From positions 282,988 through 346,987 of the forward strand of contig CAADRB010000005.1 in NCBI GenBank assembly GCA_900708905.1: a DNA stretch of 64,000 bases, given 5' to 3'. This document shows, one piece after another, positions 26,301 through 38,200 of this stretch. The position numbers were made by a program, and so were the translations under genes. This stretch comes from Hymenolepis diminuta (taxonomy: Eukaryota; Platyhelminthes; Cestoda; Cyclophyllidea; Hymenolepididae). The notes below the pieces were generated by a model. It was not told the origin of the DNA, ran no database searches, and worked only from the letters and a program-made list of their open reading frames with translations. Each line of letters starts with the position of its first letter. The first letter of the stretch is position 1.

Positions 26301-29300
26301 ATATTAAACCGTCTAATCCAATTATTCATATTAAAATGTTAAAGTTTCCTATTTTCGATATTGGGAGCTCCAATAAAAGTGTGGAAATTGCATCCACATC
26401 CCTGAGTACACTTGCCAAAGGTCAAGCTAACACTTTAACAATTTTGCAGTCTCGGAGCGTTGTCTGATGAACAAGGCTGGCATCATTCGGAGGTATTCTG
26501 AACAAATGCTGGATTCCACAGGTTGTAAGTGGTCAGTGGTTTTCCTATTAATTTGGATGATCATGAGAAAATGCGTTTATGGAGATGCAAACTGCAATAA
26601 GACAAGTATACCATAGAAATTATAAATGATAAAAAACGTTCTTCGTATGAGCAGGTGCAGATCTAGATAATTCATATCTCCAATCAAATGAATAATTGAT
26701 TAATCGGGTGAGTTTGCGCCCGCATTTCGGCTCACCCGGGAATGATAAATATCTTATTGAATATGCTATAAAGCTTGATATCATGAAAGCTAGAAGATAA
26801 TCGTCAATTCGCATGCCGAAGGTCGAAATTACTTCCTGTTGAAAAAAAGAATATTTCTCAAAGTTGTTCACTTTGCTATCTGTACGGTATTGTCTGCCGC
26901 AAGGTGGACATTAACGAATGAAAGACCGCATAGATATTCAGGTGTATTATTGAGGCAGGTTCATCAAATTAAGTTGCGTCCCCTTAAACTAGGCTAGAGT
27001 GGTATTTGTAAGGAATGCAATTTTTTCTAAATTTTTTTTCTAAATACAATTTTTAAAAATATAATTGTCCTAATTCGTAACTTTACTGGAAGGATTGAAT
27101 ACTGTATAAATTGAAGTTTTAAATAAATAACTTATATTAATAGATGTCATATACAAAAAATTCCTCCCTTCATTATCACCCGATTTCCATGTAACATAAT
27201 TAGGAAAGAACCATAGCGATGTAGTTTAACGGAATCAACACCCAAAAGCCTCTCTTGTATTTAAAATTATTCATCAAATCAGGTATTTTTAATTTTATAA
27301 TTTGTTGGTTGGTTTTAATTTTTGTCATATTAGTTCTCCAAAATCAGTGAAAGGTCTCGCGAATGTTGTCTTTTGATGCTAGTTTTTTGTAATTATCTGA
27401 TGATATCGTTTTAAAATATATTTCCATCTACACTTCATCACAATTTATTGTGTCAAATAATAAATATTTTTAAGCAATATTACATTTCAAATTTTGTTAA
27501 ATAAATTGTTACACATGCACAATAATACTTGTATTCCAAATAATTCATAAATCATTTGGATCATTTGATAAATTTTGTGTTTTGTCAATCAAAATAAACA
27601 CGAAAAAGTGATTGCCAAATCATTAAACTTGTTAAACACACCAATTAGCTCTAAGACGCTTGGGCTTGCACTCAGGGTACATGAATTTCCCCTGGATATT
27701 TTTCAGACTATCCTTTAATCTTCTACCAATCTTCCATACGAGAGCAAGACAGGAAAAGACCAAAAGACGGCGGTGGGCATAGTTTTTTGAAGGGGAGAAA
27801 AGGGCACTTTGTGCAACGTAGATACAGATAAAGAATAGATATTAATAAACGGTTATATTATATACTTATTTATTTATTTTATAGGTAATGTAATACGGTA
27901 AGATGCCTTCAAACTGGACATTTTCGGAAATTGCTATAAAAACAGTTCCACCAATTAAAAGAGTGAGCCGTTAATCCATCTTGACTGGAAACGTTTCCCT
28001 AATTTCCAATTAGCTGATTGGTTAAGAAGGACAAAACGATGGCAAAATTAATGAGCTGCAATATAGAAGTTATTCAGAGAGAAAATTTAATCTGTCATGG
28101 TCAGACTCGTAGTTATCTTGCATCAGTGAGACAAAGAATGAGATATAAAAGCAAGAAGAAACTTTAGCTCAGGAGGGAAATGTGCAAATTAAAAATGTGG
28201 GATTTACTGAAAGCTTTTAATGAGGCAAACGTCATTATACCCTGAAAATGGAAAACAAATTCTAATATTTTGACAATGAGTCCAGAAAATATTATCTTCC
28301 TAATCATTTGAAGGAAATAAAAAACAAGGCGGCAAGATAAATCTTACCTGATTTAATAATGCTGGTCAGTAAACACGAAGCAAGCCGCGATATTTAAATT
28401 TTTGAATTGCAAATTGCCCAAGCAAAAGAATCAAATGAAGTGAGGCTCCTTGATACCTAGACGTTGTTCTCTGTATTTTTTGGGTCGCTCTCTCATTTTT
28501 CTTTACATTTTGGACTTACTGCAATTCGATACTACTTAATTTCTATCCTTGAAAGATTGAGTTGCATTATTCGTAACGGTGTCCAGGTGCTATTACTTGA
28601 AGAAAGCGAAATGCTAAATGTTGAATGTTTTCTCTTCAGCAAAAATTATTTCACTTTTTCATGCAATTATAATTTATGCTGCATTTAAACATCTTTTGCG
28701 GATGCTTTGTTTGAATTAAACTTGGCGTGTAATGAAAAATAAATGACTATCAAATGTGATTGGGATTTTTTTTCAGTTGAAGCAAAAATTCTTTTACCTA
28801 CAGATTATGAAATTCTCATATCGATTACTAGAATTTATTAACAATTTAAAGGTGCATTCAAAGAATGGTTTATTTAATACAAAATAAAGTTAAGTTTAAT
28901 TAATCAAAAATTGCATTGATTTTTTTGTTTTCGCTCGTTGCTTCTGAACGAATAAACACAGCAGATAAATTATCACATTAAAATGTTAAGTTTGTCAGCT
29001 TGTCTGTCCTTCCGTTCTCATTTCCTGTCTTTTTCTACCTGTCCTCCAAATAAACAGTCATGAATTTGTATAAATCCATATATTTAAATTCATATAAGCT
29101 TTAAATTACACTGATTAATTGTTTAATGCTAGTTATTTACGAGGTGCTTTCTGAGCCTCTTTTAAAGTTGGAGGAGTTTTGGAAAACCTCTGAGAACCTA
29201 ATATTTTTCCTCGAATGAAATCCATTTTAAGCGTTGATTACCCATATTTTAAGAAATTTTTATTTTTTTTCCTTGGTTGAAAATATACTTATTATTTAAA

Positions 29301-32300
29301 TTGAACAAAAATTATGCACATTTAAATGATATGTTCTATAAACAGTTTTCGGGATTATGGTAGAAACACGATATACAATATAATTTCTTAAAGAAGGTAT
29401 CATTTCCGAAACTAACCGGCAATCGTGATTCAAAGTAAGTTGGAAAGATTTTATTGCGTCGTGGCAGGTAGTGGTTGAGCTACCCATCTCAATGCAGATT
29501 ACTTTTAAAAATTTTCCTTGAGGGAAAAAGACATAAACTGAGCCAGCAAAAGAGCGTCAAAATTCTCCTTCATCTCGTATTCGATTTTATGAATTTTGAC
29601 CTAATTGAAGGGTTCACCGCTTCACGTTCTAAAATTTGAACTCAAGGAGAAAAATAATTTTTGCCCAGATAGCACTAAAACTTATTTTTTTAGATTAGAT
29701 TTTACTTTTTTGAACCATCAGACATAAATTAGTTTTGAAATTGTATTGATGTGGTAAATAATGTAAAAATATAGAATTTTTAATGATGCGTGTACATTTT
29801 AAAATAAAAATTAATTTTAAGTAATCAAATATGATTGATAATCTTCTCCTCTACCACTCTTATCAACAGGATATAATAATTTTGATTGCATTTTGTGTCA
29901 ACTTGTATGATAAATTTGAGATTTTTAACTCCATTTAATGAACTTTAAGCCAGATACTCCCTCCTTTAGTAATAAATCTCTATTTAATTAACATCAAAAT
30001 TATTTTAATTAAGTAAATATTTCTGAGATGTATTTGTTCCTCAAATCCAATAAAATATCACGAAATTACATTAAATTATATATTTTTTTAAGGAAATCAT
30101 CAGCAAATTTATCTCAACACACTCAGTAAAATGATTTTTATTAAATTCAAAATAGTTACCTTGATTACATTTACACTGAAATTGCACAATTGTTATGAAT
30201 ATAATTTTTTATGTAAAGCTCCTGCATACTTAAATAAAAACACTTTGTTACCTTGGCGCTGATCATTTGTTTTACTGACTATTGTTCGATGTCAGCTGCT
30301 GAACACAATCGAAAATTGAAACTTTTCGTATTATTGTGGGTAATAAAAAGTATATTTTAGTAAAATTGTAGAATTCATAGATAACTGGTGATTGCCTCTA
30401 AATATTAAATTGAAAATATTTCGCTTTCAAAAATGGGAATTTCATGTTATTTCAGCCAACACTTCTTGGCAGTAACAACAAGAGATACATTGATTACGTA
30501 AATTGTAAATTAATATTTCACCATAATGTTTTTAAGTTTGACATCAAAGTGGCTGTCTAGAGTTTAATGTTAATAATTTGTTTATGATAACAGAGAACTA
30601 ATAGACAAAATTTACATTAATGGTAATGAATACATAAGATTAAGGTCATGCTCCACTTCTATCGAATGGATTGTTTTTATTTATGTGCTCGAAGGTAGAT
30701 TTCTGTAAAATAAACTGCATCCAGTCTGATTACCTCAGCTGAATCTTATCAAAATCAGGGAAACTTATTATTAAATCTACATCTGTTCGATATTTCAAAT
30801 TGAAAAGTTCAACCACCAATGGCTGAACAAGGAATTTACATAAATATAAAGACATCTTTTAAAATATATTTTTTCATACGAACTTTAAAGAGGCATCTTA
30901 ATAGAAATCCCATGAAATTCATTTTTTAAAAAAAGAATATTTTTAATGAAATATTCTTTGTTTTCAAAACTCCTTTGACAGTATTTTTTAAAAATTTCGA
31001 TTTTAGAAATCGAAGATTCCAAAAATGGTGGAATTTAGTTAGGTCTTTCTGACGATACCTAATCTGTGTGCCACTAAATAATTTTCACTTTTGTTTGAAA
31101 TACTTACATCGGACGAAAATTCATAATGGCTTCTGGGGAAGCAAATCAAAATATATTTTGACAAAGTAATGGCGTATATCCATTATGCCACGCGCAAATA
31201 TAATTTTTCACTATTAATTAATTCTTAATGGAAAAGCAATCGTAGTCAATAAGTCCGCACAGCAAATTGTCAAATAATAACCCGATTCCAAAAATGGGGT
31301 TTTACGAAGGCCATAAAATGAAAAATGAGAACTTTACATCATTTATTATTTCTAATATGAAATGTGCAAACCAAATATTAATTGACAATTAACAAAATGA
31401 CAAATGAATTTTTTATACTTTGTTTACAAAAAGAAAAAATTGAATTTCGGAGGAATTTATGTAAAAGACCTGCATTAGATTTACATAGATGTATTTTAAA
31501 TTTGCCATGCTTCACATACTTTATTATATTTCACAAGAATGCAGAAAATCATACCATTTCTATTTTCGGAAAGCGTCAGAAATCGGAAAAGTAAAATGTC
31601 AATGAATGATTTGGACAGGAATTGTAAAGAGAGCGCTGAAAAAATTGCTTAATTTGATTGTCAACTTAGGGCAATAAAATGTTCATTGAATCAGCACTTC
31701 ACTGCTTCACATTCTAAAAACTGCTCCTTCATAGTTTATCTTCATAATAATCATCCAAACTCTGATTTAATATTTCCGGCACTTGTTGACTGCTTTTCAT
31801 TAAAAACGACAATTGGTTTAGCCAATTCAAAATATTTCTTGTATCTAAGGTCGAACAGCAAAATAACCCTGTTTGATTTAAACAATTTACATAATCGCAG
31901 ACCAAAGATCACTTGAATAAATCGTTCAATTATTATCATTAATGACGAAAAAGTTTAAATATTAAAATTTTTCTGGTTTAAATTCTGTAAATATAAATCG
32001 GTTAAGATAATTTCAGTTTTAATAACTTATTTCTGATCATTTTATTAAAAGCCCTTGGGAATTTTGAAATGGTCAAATTGGCTGCTAATTCAAGAGCTAG
32101 AGGAGGTTGTATGGCACATTTTTGATGAGGCCATCTTGTTTGATTTTATAGAATAACGACTACAAAAACCATTTACAAAATTTATAGTTATAATGATAAC
32201 CAAAATAATTCCTCTTTGCCTGTTTTAGGCTAAAATAATCATTGTTCTCTACATTTTTAATGAAATCTATGCACTCGAGAGGTATGATCCATCTTCTCTA

Positions 32301-32418
32301 CCGACACAATCTGTAATGCTTGATGTATTTTTGGCCATTAAATTACGAATAAACGGGTATTTTTATACTTCAAACGAGTTAATAATGTTTTACCAAAAAA
32401 TAAAAACCGTAGCCTGTA
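14331..32418. other. 18-kb stretch without a supportable gene
   Basis: I read both strands and found no recognisable protein family, tRNA or retroelement motif. Open frames here reach about 104 codons (23341-23655 plus) and have no motif, no plausible splice context and AT-driven composition. Local features worth noting are inverted repeats at 22829-22854 (CTGATTG/CAATCAG beside GGCGT-AC-ACGCC) and at 26705-26738, and homopolymer T near 25031. Long introns or intergenic DNA would look the same. Confidence 0.5.
26705..26738. repeat. GC-rich inverted repeat (stem-loop)
   Basis: CGGGTGAG (26705-26712) pairs perfectly with CTCACCCG (26731-26738) around an 18-base GC-rich loop. Six of eight pairs are G-C, which is unusual in this AT-rich setting. 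It could be a protein-binding palindrome or a fragment of a structured RNA. There is no flanking gene, T-run or tRNA-like motif to say which. Confidence 0.3.
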
Positions 32419-32419
32419 T

Positions 32420-33721
32420 AAAGGATGCGTAAGACATCTGAAAACACCTTATACACTTTTAGGAAAACAGAAAATGAAACTCTTAAGGGTCAAAACCTAT
32501 AATTTCTTTCAACAAAACAAATAACCATAATGTTAACCTTGACTTTGTTCTATATATCCTCCTTCGGTTTCTATCATTCACTCATTTTGGATCAGAAAGC
32601 AACTGCAAGCTTTGATGTGGTGATTTTTATTGATGTCCTCCACTCATCGGGCTATTGCTTCCATCAGAGAGGAGGATTTGGTGCTGTGGGGATTCTTTTG
32701 ACTTCCATTTTAACTACGTCTTACCCCATATAATAACACAAAGAATTGAAGCCTGGTTAGTAGTAGAGAGGCGGACAAAAGCTTAGTGTGACGTGACATA
32801 ATGATAAAAACTTTCGGTCATTAATCATATCCTGGGTTTTGAGAGTTCTATGGCATGGAGCCGAATCCTGTTGAGAAACATAGAGAGTTACACTGTCTAT
32901 CCAAGGCGGCTTAACAACAATGGTTATAAGAGTGTTTACAATGGCATCTGTATCTGCACCTGCATAGACTCTAAGGTCTTGAAGTAAAAATGGAGGAGTC
33001 TTGGTGCGCTCCTTCCTCTCTGCACTTCAAAACACTGAAAATCATCACTGTTGCTGCAAACTTCGTGTGCATGCATAATAGTTGGAACTTCAGTCGGGTC
33101 CGTCCCTAAATAACTAGCCACCTTTCATTTATTCAATTGACTTTTTCATCCTGGTGGTAGTTTTTAATCGGAGAAATGCCAAAGACGTTCATCTTTTTCT
33201 GAAAGAGTAGTTTTGCCAGCCTCAAATGATTTTCTTGAGTAGTTTTGTCCACATAGACTCACCTTGCCTAAAAACATGTGAGATTCATACCCGAGGTGTT
33301 GAGGAACTACATTTCTTATATATTGTCGTGCCTTCAGACACTTCAGTATCTTTAACAAGATATTGCGCATTGACTATCCACAATTATCGTCCATCATGCC
33401 ACGCACTCTTCTAACAAACTCGGGTGTTCTGAGTGAGTCAGCGGAGCGTTGAAAATTCTCCTTTCTCTTCCTCATGACTGCCAATTCACCTCCATTGTTT
33501 CCATTAAGCTCCTTTTTAACTCTGCAAACGAAAGATTTGGCGACTTTTAGAAATATTGCAGTTTCTAAATTGCCCTGTTTAACTTTTACAGATACTATTG
33601 CAGAATGTTTTTATTCCATTAGTTAGGGTAGTTTTGCCATGAGAGCTTCTGATACAAAAAATGCATTAGTTATTATCGGGTTACTTTAAATTACAAAATA
33701 ATAAGTGTCCTCGGGTACTTT
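32420..33721 (-). mobile_element. Degenerate Tc1/mariner (maT-like) DNA transposon
   Basis: The element contains a recognisable but dead mariner transposase (32533-33619, minus strand) plus flanking sequence. Possible diverged terminal inverted repeats are AAAGGATGCGTAAGACATCT at 32420-32439 and, on the other strand, AAAGTACCCGAGGACACTT at 33721-33703. They share AAAG, CG and GACA blocks only, so the ends are tentative. Total length of about 1.3 kb matches full-length mariners. A clean TA target-site duplication could not be confirmed by eye. Confidence 0.75.
32533..33619 (-). pseudogene. Mariner transposase pseudogene
   Basis: A cut-and-paste transposase is recognisable almost end to end from ATG (33619) to TAA (32533), about 360 codons, the normal size. 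In order: an N-terminal helix-turn-helix with RVKKEL near 33500; TPEFVRRV and then SMRN near 33390; IRNVV, the R-x-V part of the second DNA-binding helix; WHFSD with the first catalytic Asp at 33169-33167, followed directly by a stop; KFAATVMIF; VKPPWIDSV; QQDSAPCH with the second catalytic Asp at 32867-32865; NSLCYY where families have NPLDYY, so the third Asp is Cys (32738-32736); and a terminal TEGGYIE. There are several in-frame stops and at least one frameshift near 33020. The DSAP, VKPWID and GGYIE signatures match the maT-like mariners as I know them. The spacing of the last two catalytic positions is disturbed by indels, so the DD37D class cannot be confirmed. The protein cannot be active. 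Confidence 0.87.
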
Positions 33722-35001
33722 ACTCATCTTGTTTGTTCTAGATAACTTAATAAGTAAAGGTAAACGTTATTATAATCAGGAAAAACGTTAACGCTCAAAT
33801 GCGGATTCCTGGGCCGCACTCTTCACTTATTCCTCCGTTTATCTTGTGACCCATGGTTAACAGACGTTTATGACATGAATATGGTCACTAGTGGGTTTTA
33901 CCTGTTTGTTTTATACCCCAATGCTGAAGGCTGTTTTTCCTAACTGAAAGCATTTCAAAAATTACATCAGTTCAAATGACATGCCCGTTTAAATTACTAT
34001 CACAAGCTTGATTAAAAAATTTCAGTTAACATTATTTAAGAGGGTTAATCAAGTCGCAATTAAAATAATGTTAAACAATCTCGAAATTAAATATTCTGAA
34101 GAAAACTCTTGGGAACATTAAATAGTTCAAACCGTAAAGCAATAGAATATATTTTTATTCGAAACTTTAAAATACGAACAACACTGCAGACATTAAAATG
34201 TTTCAGACTTGTTTATAATGAGAAAATCAATAGGGTTGTCTACGTTCCTTCCCCCGTCTTGAGGCAGTGCAGAGTGTCTAGTTGATTATTGGCTTAAATG
34301 ACGGATCCCGGGGCTTATTAATTATTGATTTGAATATTGATTCTACTTCATTAAAAATATGGGTGTTGTGAATATGAAATATCTTTTATAAGCATATTAT
34401 TTATTCCATTTTCAGTCGAGCTATTTATAATTTGCAAACAATAACAGCCAGGTAAATTTTAAATCGTTATAAACAATTTCGATAATTTTTAAACAATTTA
34501 ATTTTAATAATTGTTTTGCTCGATTTAAAATATATATAAATCTTAAGACCTTCAATTTAATGGTTATATTATAATAAGCTTGTAATTACATCTCAAAATT
34601 TTAATGTTATTTAAATAATTACTAGAAATTCATTGAAAAAGTACTCACTCGCCTGCCGCCCAAAATAAGTCAACGCCTACTTTCTAATAGAAATGAAACA
34701 TAGAAGTGGAAATATATGGTAGGTATTAGCTATTTTCTCCATTAAATGTCTTTTGAGAACATATTACCTACATTTGAAACAGATATAAATTAAAATGGCG
34801 AGACCAGCCACCCTCACTTTGAAGGGGTCAAAAACATCGTCAGCATAGACAATCATTTGCCGCAATCCAGGAAACGAAACATTGTTTAATTGCTGTTAAT
34901 TTTATCGATATCCCACTCTCCTTTATTTGTTGATTAACATTCCAAAAATTGCATATAGATTACAACTCTTTGTATGATTATAAATAATAATAGAACATAT
35001 C
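33722..35001. other. Gene-free spacer between mariner and repeat copy B
   Basis: AT-rich sequence with no open frame of note and no recognisable motif. It separates the mariner right end from the LTR-like repeat copy B by about 1.3 kb. Confidence 0.5.
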
Positions 35002-35290
35002 TGCTATAATGTAACCAACTAGGAGTTCGAGTAGTAATCTCGCAGAGCCAACAATCTAGAAAACTCGGTAATATGGCAACTTCTCACAGAAGCTAATAAC
35101 CCACAGCAGAGCACAACATACGTCATAGTCAACACGCGTGTATCAAAGAAATTCCCTCTCAATCGGTATCGCCTTAAATAAATGAGTATAATTATCAAGT
35201 GTCCTTTATCGGTGGGGAAATAAAGAAAGATATCACATTTTTATTCATAGAAGAAATATTGAGAGCGGGGAAAATAATTACCGTTTCTTC
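35002..35290 (+). repeat. LTR-like or SINE-like dispersed repeat, copy B
   Basis: This is the second copy of the repeat at 14040-14330, in the same orientation, with the same TGCTATAA start, the conserved palindrome ACACGCGTGT (35132-35141) and the AATAAAGAAAGA near the end. Directly after the shared part comes TAGCGGCATCGAAACCGCG, absent from copy A. A primer-binding site would fall here if the repeat were a 5' LTR, but the match to any tRNA 3' end is not convincing. No reverse transcriptase, integrase or gag motif follows, so a solo copy or a fragment is most likely. Confidence 0.75.
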
Positions 35291-38200
35291 TAGCGGCATC
35301 GAAACCGCGTCAACTTTTTGTTTTAAGACTTAAAAATTTAGTTTAACATTATTACATTTAAAAAATGATAAAATTGCATTTAAGATTTACACTTTTCATT
35401 TGTTTGATGTGTAATTTCGATCACTGGCCATCAGTGGATCACTATCAAGCCATTTTCAAATTCTCCATCCTGATAAAATACTCAATAATATTAAATTTAG
35501 TTTATAAATAAATAAGCGGCATTCTCTTTCGGGGTTTTATTTTTCCGAAACTAATATTAGAAATTAGAGCCTTTATTTTTGTAATTTTGCATACCGTTAT
35601 ATTACAAAGACATACGGTACAACATTTATAACAATTTATCAGCATTCCAAAAATCCGATATTGATCACACGCTGACAATTTCAAGGTTATTTGAAACACC
35701 TCCTCAGTTTTCATTTTTTGCAATTAATTTAAATGCTCTTTTTTACTAATTTCATTAATAATGCATTTCAAACGATTCTACCTGTTAAGCATAGCAGAGA
35801 TTTACATATATAAATATTTATAATAAAATTCTTTTTGTGGTAACATTTTATTTTCGATTAATGACATCTGATTCCACAAAAACTATATTAAATATGCTTG
35901 AACACGTCTCTTAGAAATAAAAGATACAGATGCTGTTGAAATTGGCCTCTATAATACAGAAATGCGAGGATCATAATAGACTTTCTGCTCATAGATGATG
36001 AATAATTGTTGCTTAGTGAAGATTAAAACACTAAAACTATTGTCTTTACCATTAATTAAATAAACGGACATATTTTTGCCGTTCTTTTAAATAAATCTTG
36101 TAAAAGAACTATGCATCGTTGTAAAATTAGCTATTTTAATGGCATAAAAAGAAAAAAATTACTTCCTGTAGTCGGCGATACCTCTTGCAATTGTTACTTT
36201 ATGCCATTTGCGATTTTAAAATTGTTTTGTGACATTGATATGCAAAGCGAAAATATCAGTTATTTCTCCCGAATCGTTTGGTGATTAGAAATGAGATGCA
36301 AAGCGTTTATACCATGTGACCAGTGAACAATTACGGCTTGAAAATGTCCTCTCATTTAAGAACCCTAAACTTTGAATTCACTGACTTATTATTTGAAAAT
36401 ATGGGTTCGTTTGAACATAAATTATTAAATAGCTCTATTTAAATCAAAGAAGAGAAAATGTCAAACTTATTTCAAGCTAAGTAAGAATAAAAAAATTCAG
36501 CGAAGTCAGTTATAATAAAATCAAATATTTATTGGTCTATTGATCTATTTGTAATGGAGAATAGTTTGACGGATTATGTTCTGCCTATAAAACAGAGATC
36601 CAGCTGACAAAACGAAAGCCCTCTACTTCATCCATGAAGACGCATTTCCAATCAGGACTCACACCTCTACTTAAAATCGTTTGCGGTAGGCCTCTATAAT
36701 TACAGTGGTGGGGATTAATTACATAGAATTTTCAAGAATACATTAGATTATTTATTATTAATCATAACAAGCTATTAGATACTAGCTGACAAACTTTGAC
36801 CTGAAAATAACGCATCCACTCTCAAAACTGAACACTCCTACTGACCTTCTTTATGCTTTTCAAACTGGAGCAATTTGTAGTATACAATTAAATTACCGGC
36901 GTGCATAAAACAATGTGGCATTAAACTTTTTCGGGGAATAAACGACAACTCATCAGTTTTAAAAGCGCCTTTGAATGTAAAATTAAATACATTGCTTGAA
37001 AAGGGTAATACACTTTATTTTCCAAGATTTCTTCTTGAAAATATTTAATTCAAAATAATGTTAAGGAATTCAAATTTCTTTTTAGATAAACAGCCCGACA
37101 AAAGTAAGTCAACGCCCATGACAAGAAAAGCAAAATTGAATAAAGGTAAAACATTTCAATTTTTAAAATAAAACCAATTAGGAATATGTATTTTTATTTA
37201 TTCACCCACTGAGATGTATGTAATTATCAATTTTAACGTTGGAAATTAACTGTTTCATTTTAAAATATCGTTACATGAAGGTATCTTTTTGTTATTTAAA
37301 AGTGGCAAATCCTTACTTACGGAATTTATTTGAAATTAGCCTACAATTTCTAGAATATGGAATTACTGTTGGTAAACAATTTAATCAAAATAATACCAGG
37401 CGCCGAAACTGTGATTAAAAACATTTCATCAATTATATAATATTTGTAAATATGCAATAATAAAATATAAATATTAAGAGATGAGATTAAGACAATTATA
37501 AAATATATCGTAAAGTAATTATAAATTATTTCAATATCAATGTTAAAAATTCCTAAAAGCTTAAAATACACTTTATTTCGAACAACGAAATTCGCCCTAG
37601 TCTTTTAAATGTGATTGGCTGATTCAAATCAATGCAACGTAGTTTTTCTCAAGAATTTGAATATTATTCGCGCTCTAAATTATATTTTAAAAGTTTCGCC
37701 ACTTCGATTATTGTCCCGTGATTTGAATAGCAAGTCGCTTTTGAAATCTATAGTATCATTTGAATCACTCAAAAATCAGTGTTTCCCAAGCTTAGTTTTT
37801 AAAAAAATATTTAAATTTTGTCACAAATTAACTTAAAGTTATTATACACCTAGAGGTCACTGGAGCAAATTATAAACAAATGAAATTGGCTGCTGAATTT
37901 AAATGGGGATTAAATCAACTATGATAAGATGAGAGATAACCTAGGTAAGTTTAGCAAGAGTAGGGTCAATGTTAGATCAAGAAACTTGAGCGTGAGAGCA
38001 CATAAGAGGATCCTGGCAAAAATAAATTTGCTTAAAGTCATAGACACTGTGTGCTACCACGATTAATACTGTTCCATTTGGATAGAAAACAGGTTGGCAA
38101 GAACGATTCTCTTGCATTCCTTGCATTTATCATCTGTTACTACCAATCGTTTAAGACGGAAAACAAGCTTTTTTTGTTTTGAATCTCACTGTGAAGGCGA

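Noticed and set aside
14040..35290. A single giant LTR retrotransposon bounded by the two repeat copies
   Set aside because: About 21 kb apart with no gag, protease, reverse transcriptase, RNase H or integrase motif between them; the copies are too diverged for a recent insertion.
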